Source: Syntrophomonadaceae bacterium | Lineage (GTDB): Bacteria; Bacillota; Syntrophomonadia; Syntrophomonadales; Syntrophomonadaceae | Direction: 5' to 3' | NCBI GenBank assembly: GCA_012522705.1 | Contig: JAAYJY010000252.1 | Location: 1 to 8,718 of the forward strand | Length of the DNA stretch: 8,718 nucleotides | In this document: positions 1 through 5,641 of the stretch, one piece after another | How the letters are laid out: each line of letters opens with the position of its first letter | Position numbering within the stretch: the first letter of the stretch is position 1 | The notes under the pieces: generated by a model | Told to the model about the DNA's origin: nothing | The model's database searches: none | The model's input: only the letters and a program-made list of their open reading frames with translations | Position numbers and translations under genes: made by a program

Positions 1-281
1 AGGACGGTGGTGCCAAAGAAGATCAGTAGATAGTCTTTAATGTGTCCCTTGAAATTGGGGCGCAGCATCATGTTGGCAAAGCCCTCTTTGGTTATTAACC
101 GCGTCAGTATGCTGCACAGGGCGGGGACGAACATTCCGGCCATTACTATATAGATGGTCACCCCGGTTCCATAGGTCAGGTCCCGCAGGGGTACCTGCCC
201 GAAAACTATCCAGGTGATCACGAAAGTCAGGGTTACAAACCAGATCAGCCGTTTCTTTACCATCGTCTTGTCCTGTTCCAT
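1..281 (-). CDS. CPBP-family intramembrane metalloprotease, N-terminal part (runs off left edge)
   Basis: The first 93 residues are visible and begin MEQDKTMVKKRLIWFVTLTF. A first membrane span lies at about residues 11-29 (IWFVTLTFVITWIVFG) and a second at about 40-60 (VTIYIVMAGMFVPALCSIL). The charged segment TRLITKEGF then leads to a third hydrophobic stretch, YLLIFFGTTV, at the window edge. The layout 'LTFxITWxxFG ... MFVPALCSILTRLITKEG' is typical of the N-terminus of bacterial CPBP (CAAX/Abi-type) proteases. The catalytic EExxxR and HxxxH motifs would lie beyond the edge, so activity cannot be judged. The ATG is preceded by GGGAGG at a good distance, and that ribosome site sits next to the stop of the upstream XRE gene. 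The two genes are therefore very likely co-transcribed. The family assignment rests on pattern recognition only. Confidence 0.72.
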   Translation of the reverse strand, partial: MEQDKTMVKKRLIWFVTLTFVITWIVFGQVPLRDLTYGTGVTIYIVMAGMFVPALCSILTRLITKEGFANMMLRPNFKGHIKDYLLIFFGTTV

Positions 282-295
282 GATTGCCTGCCTCC

Positions 296-1411
296 CTATT
301 CCGAGCTGCAATTGCTTTGCAGCCGGGCGATGATGTTTTTAAACCGCTGGTTATCCGCCAGCACTGAGAACCCTGGATTTTCAGCCACTGCGGCACACAT
401 GCTGCGCTTGATCGTTTTGTCATCCCGGGGCAGGTCCTGACCGATATCCAATTTGATCAGCCACTGGTCCAGTTTGTCAAAAAACTCATCGCCGTGCAGT
501 TTCAGAGGATAAATATCGTCGGTTACGATTTCGGTGTATTGCTGCAGCATATCAAGGGCCCGGTCATGATTGTTCTGAGCCACATACCCCTGGGCCGCCA
601 CAATATATGTCCCGATCACAACGCCCGGGTGCAGATGGCGCATATCGAACAAGTCCGCAATGTACAAGGCGCGCCCTAGCACCTCTTCAAATTTGGCCGG
701 ATCAGCGGTACACAACCTGAGATAAGCCGGGAAAAAGTTGAACAGGACTACCAGGTTCTGATAAATCCCTAACTGCAATACTCCCTCGGCATCCTCGACC
801 TGGCCGCGCATCTGGTAGGCCGAAGCCATTAGCACTTCAGGGGGCATGGCCGGTTCAATGGTTCCGTCCAGCAGGTCCAGAACCGTGGCGGCATCTCCGG
901 TCGCCAGGGCACAGTAGGCTTCCATGTAAAGAGCCTTTCTGGTCAACGACACATCATCGCCTTCCTCTTTGACCCTGGTAAACAGGTTCCGGGCTTCCTC
1001 GATCAAGGCGGTTGATTTCGACGAGCCCTTCAGTAACTCCACATGGTTGAGCAATAGTATCCCCATCTGCAGCAACAAGGGAAAACAGGAGTAGTATTTC
1101 TTGATGGCCTGGCGGCATTCTCCCAGCACCGCATCCAGAGGCTTCGAGGCAAAATCGGCGCTCAGGCGGCGATACATTTTGCTTATTGCTTCCTTGGTCA
1201 TTTGCGGTTGGTAGTCCATGAGGCCATCGATGCTTATGTTAAAGTAGGTGGCCAGCAGGGGCAGCAGGGTTATATCGGGATAGCTCTGTTCGGTTTCCCA
1301 TTTGGAAACGGACGCCTTGGAAACCCCGATATAGTTGGCCAGGTCTTCCTGGGTGATGCCTTTTTCCTTGCGCTTTTTCACCAACACCTTGGCAATATTG
1401 ATCTCCTTCAT
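296..1411 (-). CDS. XRE-family transcriptional regulator with TPR-like C-terminal domain
   Basis: The protein is 371 residues long. Residues 1-62 form a Cro/cI-type helix-turn-helix: 'ITQEDLANYIGVSKASVSKWE' holds the two helices and turn, followed by 'SYPDITLLPLLATYFNISIDGLMDY', the usual end of this domain in Bacillota. The remaining ~300 residues are helical with repeated TPR-like pairs (for example 'LYMEAYCALATGDAATVLDLL' and 'GYVAQNNHDRALDMLQQY'), as in regulators that sense a peptide or partner protein through a C-terminal repeat domain. The frame stays open upstream to about 1567. I chose the ATG at 1411 because GGGAAGG lies about 9 nt before it and the HTH domain starts immediately after. 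It is the first gene of a minus-strand pair with the CPBP protease 14 bp downstream, and it is divergent from the thiamine locus. The ligand and targets are unknown; autoregulation of the pair is an inference. Confidence 0.85.
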   Translation of the reverse strand: MKEINIAKVLVKKRKEKGITQEDLANYIGVSKASVSKWETEQSYPDITLLPLLATYFNISIDGLMDYQPQMTKEAISKMYRRLSADFASKPLDAVLGECRQAIKKYYSCFPLLLQMGILLLNHVELLKGSSKSTALIEEARNLFTRVKEEGDDVSLTRKALYMEAYCALATGDAATVLDLLDGTIEPAMPPEVLMASAYQMRGQVEDAEGVLQLGIYQNLVVLFNFFPAYLRLCTADPAKFEEVLGRALYIADLFDMRHLHPGVVIGTYIVAAQGYVAQNNHDRALDMLQQYTEIVTDDIYPLKLHGDEFFDKLDQWLIKLDIGQDLPRDDKTIKRSMCAAVAENPGFSVLADNQRFKNIIARLQSNCSSE

Positions 1412-1502
1412 AATAATTGACCTTCCCTTTCGGTCGAATCGACGGTCCGATTGGTTTGCATAAATATACTGGCTTCCACGCTGCCGCTTAACGTCCGCCC
1501 GT

Positions 1503-1530
1503 ATATTATGCATGCCCTTGATCGTCTTAA
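1503..1530 (-). promoter_or_regulatory. Possible promoter of the XRE/CPBP pair
   Basis: Read on the minus strand, TTAAGA (1525-1530) is followed after 16 bp by TAATAT (1503-1508). Each hexamer matches the sigma-A consensus at 4 of 6 positions. The spacing and AT-richness fit, and transcription would begin roughly 90 nt before the XRE start codon. An alternative TATATT lies nearer the gene (about 1463-1468) but has a poorer -35. This is a tentative call. Confidence 0.28.
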
Positions 1531-1652
1531 GTTCCCCGACAAAAAACCCTGATCCTCTATAACTCACCCTCTGCCTATATCTTAGTCAGTAGTACGGAGT
1601 TATTCAAAGGATTAGGGTTCAATTTAGGGCAACAAAATCAACCAACGCGATA

Positions 1653-1683
1653 CAATAACTTGGGGACTGTCCCCAAGTTATTG
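1653..1683. repeat. 31-bp palindrome (REP-like) in the divergent intergenic region
   Basis: CAATAACTTGGGGA (1653-1666) is exactly complementary to TCCCCAAGTTATTG (1670-1683), with only CTG between, and even the outer C and G of that triplet can pair. The core TTGGGGACTGTCCCCAA resembles short palindromes that I recall being scattered in many copies through genomes of Clostridia and some other anaerobes. It ends 15 bp before the -35 of the thiamine promoter. There is no T-run directly after it on either strand, so a terminator role is not supported. It could be a dispersed repeat, an operator, or both. Confidence 0.7.
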
Positions 1684-1698
1684 CCGGCTAGATTTTGC

Positions 1699-1726
1699 TT
1701 GCCAGCGGCCTCATTCCGGTTATAAT
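1699..1726 (+). promoter_or_regulatory. Sigma-A-type promoter of the thiamine-uptake cluster
   Basis: TTGCCA (1699-1704, 5 of 6 to consensus) and a perfect TATAAT (1721-1726) are separated by 16 bp. The predicted start point falls near 1733, just ahead of the 5' strand of the TPP riboswitch, which is where a riboswitch leader should begin. It is the best promoter match in the window. Confidence 0.75.
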
Positions 1727-1733
1727 AATATCA

Positions 1734-1823
1734 ACGCATCGGGGAGCCGAACCGTCGGCTGAGAAAGATCTACAGATCTGACCCGTTGACCTGATCTGGG
1801 TAATGCCAGCGTAGGAATTGCTT
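1734..1823 (+). ncRNA. TPP riboswitch aptamer (THI element)
   Basis: All hallmark blocks of the thiamine pyrophosphate aptamer are present in order. GGGGAGCC (1741-1748) is followed by GGCTGAGA (1757-1764), then a variable stem (AGATC/GATCT), then GACCCGTTGACCTGATCTGGGT and finally TAATGCCAGCGTAGG. P2 is AGCC/GGCT, P4 pairs CCT with AGG, and P5 is CTGG/CCAG. P1 is short (GCA 1736-1738 with TGC near 1819-1821). The aptamer binds intracellular TPP; in Bacillota the usual output is repression of downstream thiamine synthesis or transport genes. The downstream thiamine-binding and ThiXYZ-like genes fit this. The exact 5' and 3' limits are approximate. Confidence 0.96.
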
Positions 1824-1841
1824 CATAGTCGAGTACGCTAT

Positions 1842-1876
1842 GGTCTTTTGCTCATGCTGGGTAAAGGACCTTTTTT
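1842..1876 (+). terminator. Riboswitch expression platform: intrinsic terminator
   Basis: GGTC-TTT (1842-1848) can pair with AAAGGACC (1863-1870, one bulged G), and six T residues follow directly (1871-1876). The stem is modest, but the T-run is clear and the position between aptamer and first gene is right. A competing structure is visible: CCAGCGTA (1806-1813), part of aptamer P4/P5, is complementary to TACGCT plus GG (1834-1843, with an AT bulge). It would occupy the first GG of the terminator stem. TPP binding would free the terminator; absence of TPP would favour the antiterminator. The pairing is seen in the sequence; the switching is inferred. Confidence 0.65.
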
Positions 1877-1899
1877 ATGCCGGATGGGAGGTGAAGCTG

Positions 1900-2190
1900 A
1901 TGGCAGAGGCCAATTTGAGTCTGCAGATACTGCCGGTGGTAAGTGAAGAAGAAATCTACCCGGCGGTGGATAAGGTTATCGCGTTGATTGCCCGGTCAGG
2001 CCTGAAATATGAGGTGGGTCCCATGGAGACCACCATTGAAGGGGATGTAAAAACCCTGCTGGGACTGGTGGAACAATCGCTGCAATTATGCAAGGAAGCC
2101 GGGATACCCCGGACGGTAGCGGTGGTCAAGATCGATTATAAGCCGACTGGAGTGACGATGGATGAAAAGGTCGGGAAGTATCGCCTCTAA
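1900..2190 (+). CDS. MTH1187/YkoF-type thiamine-binding protein
   Basis: The protein is 96 residues with no signal peptide or membrane span, so it is cytosolic. It has the pattern of the small thiamine-binding family once called DUF77 (MTH1187-like). 'YPAVDKVIALIARSGLKYEVG' (20-40) is followed by the conserved 'PMETTIEGD' (41-49), and the C-terminal strand is 'VAVVKIDYKPTG' (73-84) with 'MDEKV' after it. Members form ferredoxin-like folds that assemble into oligomers and bind thiamine or a related ligand. GGAGGTG 6-8 nt before the ATG supports this start; an in-frame extension back to 1840 would begin inside the terminator stem. It is the first gene after the TPP riboswitch and overlaps the permease gene by 29 bp, which suggests translational coupling. 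Its role, as carrier, sensor or inhibitor of the importer, is not known from sequence. Confidence 0.88.
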   Translation: MAEANLSLQILPVVSEEEIYPAVDKVIALIARSGLKYEVGPMETTIEGDVKTLLGLVEQSLQLCKEAGIPRTVAVVKIDYKPTGVTMDEKVGKYRL

Positions 2191-2947
2191 AATAGTCCCG
2201 TGGACCGCCCTGGCGGCTTTGCTGGTCATCTGGGAAGCGGCCGTCCGGCTGACCCAGGTGCCGGTATATATCCTGCCGGGACCGGTGCAGATCCTCTCCA
2301 CCCTGGGCGCCAGTTGGGACCTGTTCATGAGCCATACCGGGGTCACCCTGTTGGAAGCGGTGACCGGTTTTGCCTTGGCGGTGGCGGTAGCCTTCATGGT
2401 GGCCTTCGTCCTCAACCAGGTTTACTGGCTCAATCAAGCCCTGATGCCCTTGCTGGTGGCGTCCCAGACCATCCCCATCATCACCCTGGCCCCGCTATTC
2501 CTGATCTGGTTCGGTTGGGGGATGCTGCCCAAGGTCCTGGTGGTGATCCTGGTGTGTTTCTTTCCGGTGGTCATAAATCTCCTGAACGCCTTCAACTCCG
2601 TCGATACCGATCTGATCAACCTGTTCCGCTCCATGGGAGCCGGGCGTCTGGCCATCTTCCGCATGGTCAAGCTGCCCTCGGCCCTGCCTGGATTTTTTGC
2701 CGGCTTGAAGATATCAGCCTCCTATGCCATCATGGCGGCGGTGATCGGTGAATGGCTGGGGGCCCAGCAGGGGCTGGGTTACTATATGACCATCGCCCAG
2801 AAGTCTTTCCGGGTGGACCGGGTTTTGGCCGCGGTCATGATAATCACCGCCCTCAGCCTGCTGTGGGTGAAGCTGATCGAATGGCTGGAGACTCACACCA
2901 TGCCCTGGGCCGCCCACGAGCGCAAATGGGAACTGGATCAGTTGTGA
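2162..2947 (+). CDS. thiX: ABC transporter permease of a predicted thiamine-precursor importer (ThiX-like)
   Basis: This 261-residue integral membrane protein belongs to the SsuC/TauC/ThiX permease group (BPD_transp_1 fold). Hydrophobic spans are visible near 11-27, 65-84, 93-117, 122-142, 185-200 and 221-240. The cytoplasmic coupling (EAA) loop is at about 155-175 ('FRSMGAGRLAIFRMVKLPSALP'), with the conserved G and the LP pair. The C-terminal 'GEWLGAQQGLGYYM' is characteristic of this group. The start ATG at 2162 has GGAG (2149-2152) about 9 nt upstream and lies inside the end of the thiamine-binding protein gene. It forms the membrane channel served by the ThiZ-like ATPase and ThiY-like lipoprotein encoded downstream. 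The family also contains sulfonate, taurine and nitrate permeases; the pyrimidine-precursor assignment rests on the riboswitch and the NMT1/THI5-like binding protein. Confidence 0.88.
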   Translation: MKRSGSIASKIVPWTALAALLVIWEAAVRLTQVPVYILPGPVQILSTLGASWDLFMSHTGVTLLEAVTGFALAVAVAFMVAFVLNQVYWLNQALMPLLVASQTIPIITLAPLFLIWFGWGMLPKVLVVILVCFFPVVINLLNAFNSVDTDLINLFRSMGAGRLAIFRMVKLPSALPGFFAGLKISASYAIMAAVIGEWLGAQQGLGYYMTIAQKSFRVDRVLAAVMIITALSLLWVKLIEWLETHTMPWAAHERKWELDQL

Positions 2948-2952
2948 TCTCT

Positions 2953-3016
2953 GCCACTCTGAACACAGTGAAGAGTCTAAGCCAGGTAGAGATCCTTCGC
3001 TACCGCTCTGGATGAC
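2953..3016. repeat. REP-like imperfect palindrome, copy 1
   Basis: The left part 'CTCTGAACACAGTGAAGAGTCT' is roughly complementary to the right part 'AGATCCTTCGCTACCGCTCTGGATGAC', giving a long imperfect hairpin. The wording (CTGAACxCAGTGAAGA...TCCTTCGCT...GGATGAC) matches a class of dispersed intergenic repeats that I recall from many bacterial genomes. It starts 5 bp after the permease stop codon. A truncated third copy of its left arm lies at about 3044-3064. There is no clear T-run, so no terminator is claimed. Confidence 0.7.
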
Positions 3017-3043
3017 CAAGATTTTGCCTCCGGATGACAAGTG
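3008..3043. repeat. Direct repeat, copy 1 of 2 (partner at 3146-3183)
   Basis: The segment reads CTGGATGACCAAGATTTT followed by GCCTCCGGATGACAAGTG. The partner copy at 3146-3183 differs by one substitution (C to A) and a 2-bp insertion (TA). Each copy directly follows one of the two palindromes, so palindrome plus tail looks like a roughly 100-bp unit duplicated in tandem. Confidence 0.8.
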
Positions 3044-3066
3044 TGTCACTCTGAACGCAGTCATAT

Positions 3067-3130
3067 GTCAACCTGAACACAGTGAAGAGTTTCAGCCTGG
3101 CGGGGATTTCTCGCTGCGCTCGGAATGACA
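3067..3130. repeat. REP-like imperfect palindrome, copy 2
   Basis: This is a second version of the element at 2953-3016. It shares 'CTGAACACAGTGAAGAGT' with copy 1 and continues with 'TCTCGCTGCGCTCGGAATGACA'. The ends GTCA and TGAC are complementary and the two halves can fold back. Divergence from copy 1 is concentrated in the centre and right half. Confidence 0.7.
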
Positions 3131-3145
3131 TAGCGGGCTAACGCG

Positions 3146-3183
3146 CTGGATGACAAAGATTTTGCCTCCGGATGACATAAGTG
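3146..3183. repeat. Direct repeat, copy 2 of 2 (partner at 3008-3043)
   Basis: This is the second copy of the tail segment described at 3008-3043, with TA inserted in the final GATGACATAAGTG. The 335-bp gap (2948-3282) between the permease and lipoprotein genes is thus mostly repeat. The remaining ~100 bp (3184-3282) is AT-rich. It contains CATAAT (3224-3229) without a convincing -35, and the palindrome AGCGATCGCT (3237-3246). Confidence 0.8.
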
Positions 3184-3282
3184 AAATTGGCAGGTTAATT
3201 TCTAAACCTAATTAGACAGCCCACATAATAGAAACAAGCGATCGCTACACAGCGAAAATGACGGAAAGGATGTTTATTCATA

Positions 3283-4275
3283 ATGAGAAGATTATTGGCC
3301 CTGTCCCTGGCCATCTGCCTGCTGCTCACGGCAGGCAGCGGCTGTGCCCCAAAAAACAATGAGCCCCCCAAGACCGAACCCCAGAGGGTCTCGGTCCTGC
3401 TGGATTGGTTCCCCAACACCAACCACACCGGGTTATATGCCGCCCAGGCTCAAGGTTACTATGCCGCAGAAGGACTGGATGTCACCATCGTGCAGCCCTC
3501 CGGGGGCAGTAATCCGCAGTTGGTCGCCACCGACCAGGCTGATTTCGCGGTCAGTTACCAGGAGGAAGTCACCACCGCCCGGTCCCAGGATATCCCGGTA
3601 GTGGCCCTGGCCGCAGTGATCCAGCACAATACATCCGGGTTTGCCTCGCCGGCGGCCAAGAACATAAAATCCCCTAAAGATTTCGAAGGCAAATCCTACG
3701 GAGGCTGGGGTTCACCGGCTGAAACTGCGGTTTTGAAAGCCTTGATGGCCCAATATGACGCCGATTTCAATACAATCCAAATGGTCAACATCGGGGACGC
3801 CGATTTCTTCGCCAGCATGGAGCGCGGCATCGACTTCGCCTGGATCTACCAGGCCTGGACCGGGATCGAAGCCCAGCTTAAAAACATGCCCTTGCATTTC
3901 GTCAGCCTCAAGGATGAGAACAAGGTGTTCGATTATTACACCCCAGTGTTGATCACCAGCGAAAACAATATCGCCCAGAATCCCGAGCTGATCAGTAAAT
4001 TCATGCGGGCTACCGCCAAAGGGTACCAGTATTCGATCGATGATCCCGATCAGGCGGCGGCCATCCTGCTCAAGGCGGTTCCGGAGCTGAACCAGGAGCT
4101 GGTGGCGGCCAGCCAGAAGTACCTGGCGGCTGAATACCAGGCTGACGCCCCCCGCTGGGGAGAAATGAAACCCGAGGTGTGGAAGGACTACGCTGATTTC
4201 ATGTTCAACAACCAATTGATCGATAAGAACATCGATACCCAAAAGGCCTTTACCAACCAGTTCTTGCCGGAATAG
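3283..4275 (+). CDS. thiY: NMT1/THI5-like substrate-binding lipoprotein (ThiY-like)
   Basis: The protein is 330 residues. An N-terminal signal (RRLLALSLAICLLLTA) ends in a lipobox-like LTAGSGC, with Cys21 as the predicted lipidation site; Gly at -3 is acceptable but not ideal. The mature protein carries the hallmark 'LLDWFPNTNHTGLYAAQAQGY' (39-59), then 'EGLDVTIVQPSGG', 'DFAVSYQEEVTTAR' (87-100) and 'IQHNTSGFAS' (113-122). 'GWGSPAE' (141-147) and 'DFAWIYQAWTGIEA' (184-197) follow. This pattern is that of ThiY, which binds thiamine pyrimidine precursors (formyl-aminopyrimidine in Bacillus) outside the membrane and delivers them to ThiX. The Cys-rich motif of yeast Thi5 is absent, so it is a binding protein, not an HMP synthase. 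GGAAAGGA lies about 12 nt before the ATG, a longish spacing. The gene is separated from the permease by the 335-bp repeat region. Confidence 0.92.
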   Translation: MRRLLALSLAICLLLTAGSGCAPKNNEPPKTEPQRVSVLLDWFPNTNHTGLYAAQAQGYYAAEGLDVTIVQPSGGSNPQLVATDQADFAVSYQEEVTTARSQDIPVVALAAVIQHNTSGFASPAAKNIKSPKDFEGKSYGGWGSPAETAVLKALMAQYDADFNTIQMVNIGDADFFASMERGIDFAWIYQAWTGIEAQLKNMPLHFVSLKDENKVFDYYTPVLITSENNIAQNPELISKFMRATAKGYQYSIDDPDQAAAILLKAVPELNQELVAASQKYLAAEYQADAPRWGEMKPEVWKDYADFMFNNQLIDKNIDTQKAFTNQFLPE

Positions 4276-4286
4276 GAGGAGCAGCG

Positions 4287-5015
4287 GTGGCGGCGATCAA
4301 GGTCACCGGGGTCAGCAAGACCCTGGAGGGACTGAAAACCCTGGACAATATATCCCTGGCGGTCGAATGCCGGGAATTCAGAGCCATCCTGGGCCCCAGC
4401 GGCTGCGGCAAGAGCACCCTGCTCAATATCATCGCCGGGCTGCTGAAGCCTGACCAGGGCCGGATCGAATTGGGCGGGGTTGATTGGACCGGCCGCACCG
4501 GGAGAGTCAGCTACATGCAGCAAAAGGACCTGCTCCTCCCCTGGAAGAACATCCTCGACAATGTCTGCATCCCTTTGCTGCTCCGGGGGGTGAGCCGCAA
4601 GGAAGCCCATGGTACTGCCCGGACCTATCTGCCGGACTTCGGCCTGGATGGCTTTGAGGCCTACTATCCCCGCCAACTGTCAGGGGGGATGCGCCAGCGG
4701 GCCGCCCTGCTGCGGACCTATCTGTTTACCAGCGACATCATGCTGCTGGACGAGCCCTTTGCCACCCTGGATGCCATCACCCGGGGCAAGATGCAGGTGT
4801 GGCTGAAGGAACTGTGCGCCAAATACAAACCCACGGTGATCCTGGTCACCCATGACATTGAAGAAGCCCTGCTGCTGGCCGATACCATTTATGTGCTGTC
4901 GTCCCGCCCCGCCCGGGTCCTGCTGCAGGCGGAACCGGCCGGGGTGACGGCTGCCATCAATAACCAGCTGAAACAGGAGATACTCGCAGTTCTGGAAGCT
5001 CCCTCCACCAGGTGA
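4287..5015 (+). CDS. thiZ: ABC transporter ATP-binding protein (ThiZ-like)
   Basis: This 242-residue ATPase has all catalytic elements. Walker A is GPSGCGKST (36-44), the Q-loop is near 'MQQKDLLLPW' (77-86), the signature is LSGGMRQR (131-138), Walker B is IMLLDEPFATLD (151-162) and the switch is VTHD with His189. It groups by eye with the SsuB/TauB/ThiZ ATPases, for which the Q-loop-adjacent 'LLPWKNILDNV' is typical. It energises the ThiX-like permease. The start is GTG, with GGAGGA (4275-4280) 6 nt upstream. That site begins on the last base of the lipoprotein stop codon, so the two genes are clearly in one transcript. No other ATPase is present, completing a one-permease, one-ATPase, one-binding-protein importer. 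Substrate specificity is inferred from context. Confidence 0.92.
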   Translation: MAAIKVTGVSKTLEGLKTLDNISLAVECREFRAILGPSGCGKSTLLNIIAGLLKPDQGRIELGGVDWTGRTGRVSYMQQKDLLLPWKNILDNVCIPLLLRGVSRKEAHGTARTYLPDFGLDGFEAYYPRQLSGGMRQRAALLRTYLFTSDIMLLDEPFATLDAITRGKMQVWLKELCAKYKPTVILVTHDIEEALLLADTIYVLSSRPARVLLQAEPAGVTAAINNQLKQEILAVLEAPSTR

Positions 5016-5180
5016 GTGATGCAGGGGAACGCCCTTTTTCTTCCTTTGTTTCGGAAATGGGGGGAAAGAGCCGGGAGGGCCGGTTTAGTTTCATTACTTC
5101 CCCAGGAAATTCGAGCCGAAATCGATTGCGCGATGGCGACGGTTCTAATAGTTGGTCAAACGGAAGTCCCTGGCACGAAG

Positions 5181-5226
5181 AAGGCTCAAATTTCGGCTAA
5201 TAACTGAAACCTGAGCCTTTAATCAC
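5181..5226 (+). terminator. Probable terminator of the thiamine-uptake cluster
   Basis: AAGGCTCA (5181-5188) is perfectly complementary to TGAGCCTT (5212-5219), and an inner TTTC/GAAA pair (5191-5194 with 5206-5209) extends the fold. Only a short T-rich tail (TTTAAT) follows, so efficiency is uncertain. A competing inverted repeat exists (AGCCGAAAT 5114-5122 with ATTTCGGCT 5190-5198). Between the ATPase stop (5015) and this hairpin I see no convincing gene. Confidence 0.5.
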
Positions 5227-5229
5227 ATC

Positions 5230-5488
5230 TGGTGCAAAATTTCTCTGCTGTACCCTCTGCTTCCGTCCTACATACCTCAGTATGGGGAGAACTCCACCTA
5301 TAGCGGATGTTTTGTCTTTTATCCTGGCCGGCATCCTGATTTATTCTGAAGTAAAACTAATGAAGGAAAAAAGCCTGCTTCAACCTGCTGATTTCCGGCC
5401 GAAAAAGGCCCCCGTAGAAAAAGAAGCTCCATCCTCCCGGTTCAATGACCAACCGCAGCCGCAGACAGCCGAAAGTGGCAGCGCCTAG
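5230..5488 (+). pseudogene. Remnant of a MATE-type efflux pump C-terminus, frameshifted
   Basis: One frame reads 'LLYPLLPSYIPQYGEN' (about 5245-5292). Another takes over at about 5294-5365 with 'PPIADVLSFILAGILIYSEVK'. Joined, they resemble the last membrane spans of MATE (NorM-like) multidrug transporters, where a 'P..GxxGiW..PIAD.LSFIL...L...E.K' pattern is usual. The second frame then runs through a polar tail rich in P, E and K to a TAG at 5486-5488. No N-terminal part is present: the preceding DNA is the thiamine terminator. The ATG at 5282 lacks a ribosome site. I read this as a decayed gene end. The alternative is a genuine 68-residue single-span protein starting at 5282. The MATE match is from memory and modest. 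Confidence 0.45.
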
Positions 5489-5528
5489 CCAACCGAGGAA
5501 CACAGGTCCTGAGCCGTTCCCGTCCCCG

Positions 5529-5554
5529 TTCCCGTGACACCGGGAAGTTGTTTT
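5529..5554 (+). terminator. Terminator-like hairpin after the MATE remnant
   Basis: TTCCCG (5529-5534) pairs with CGGGAA (5541-5546) around a TGACAC loop, and GTTGTTTT follows. A short tandem repeat (GTTCCCGTCCCCGTTCCCGT) overlaps the left arm. The position just after the remnant's stop and before the next promoter is sensible, but the stem is only six pairs. Confidence 0.4.
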
Positions 5555-5591
5555 CCACCGGTAACTTATGGTTTAATGAGGAGATCATATT

Positions 5592-5597
5592 TATAAT
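5592..5597 (+). promoter_or_regulatory. Candidate -10 element upstream of the TPR gene
   Basis: A perfect TATAAT lies 45 bp before the chosen TTG start. No good -35 is present at 16-18 bp (the sequence there is TGGTTT), and there is no extended -10 TG. Initiation near 5604 would give a leader of about 40 nt. Activity may need an activator. Confidence 0.35.
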
Positions 5598-5641
5598 CGG
5601 AATTGCGGATTAAATGCGTTATACGCACGGGAGGCGCCACA

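Noticed and set aside
1840..1899. N-terminal extension of the thiamine-binding protein starting at ATG 1840
   Set aside because: It begins inside the riboswitch terminator stem and has no ribosome site, whereas ATG 1900 has GGAGGTG at the right distance and the conserved domain starts there.
2200..2751. 183-codon frame on the plus strand inside the permease gene
   Set aside because: It is a Gly/Pro/His-rich out-of-frame translation of GC-rich permease codons, not a protein-like sequence.
2953..3183. CRISPR array
   Set aside because: The repeats are two long imperfect palindromes with a tail, not regularly spaced short repeats with unique spacers, and no cas genes are near.
3237..3246. AGCGATCGCT palindrome resembling the cyanobacterial HIP1 sequence
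   Set aside because: There is only this copy and a similar GGCGATCGCC at about 6718 in 8.7 kb. HIP1-bearing genomes show far higher density, and nothing else suggests cyanobacteria.
3712..4242. Long open frame antisense to the thiY-like gene
   Set aside because: It is a shadow of the strongly supported lipoprotein gene, with no ribosome site or recognisable domain.
5016..5207. 63-codon frame (GTG-ATG directly after the ATPase stop, TGAGTGATG)
   Set aside because: The placement is attractive for coupling, but the peptide resembles no family I know, has low-quality composition, runs into the terminator hairpin, and another frame is equally open over the same DNA.
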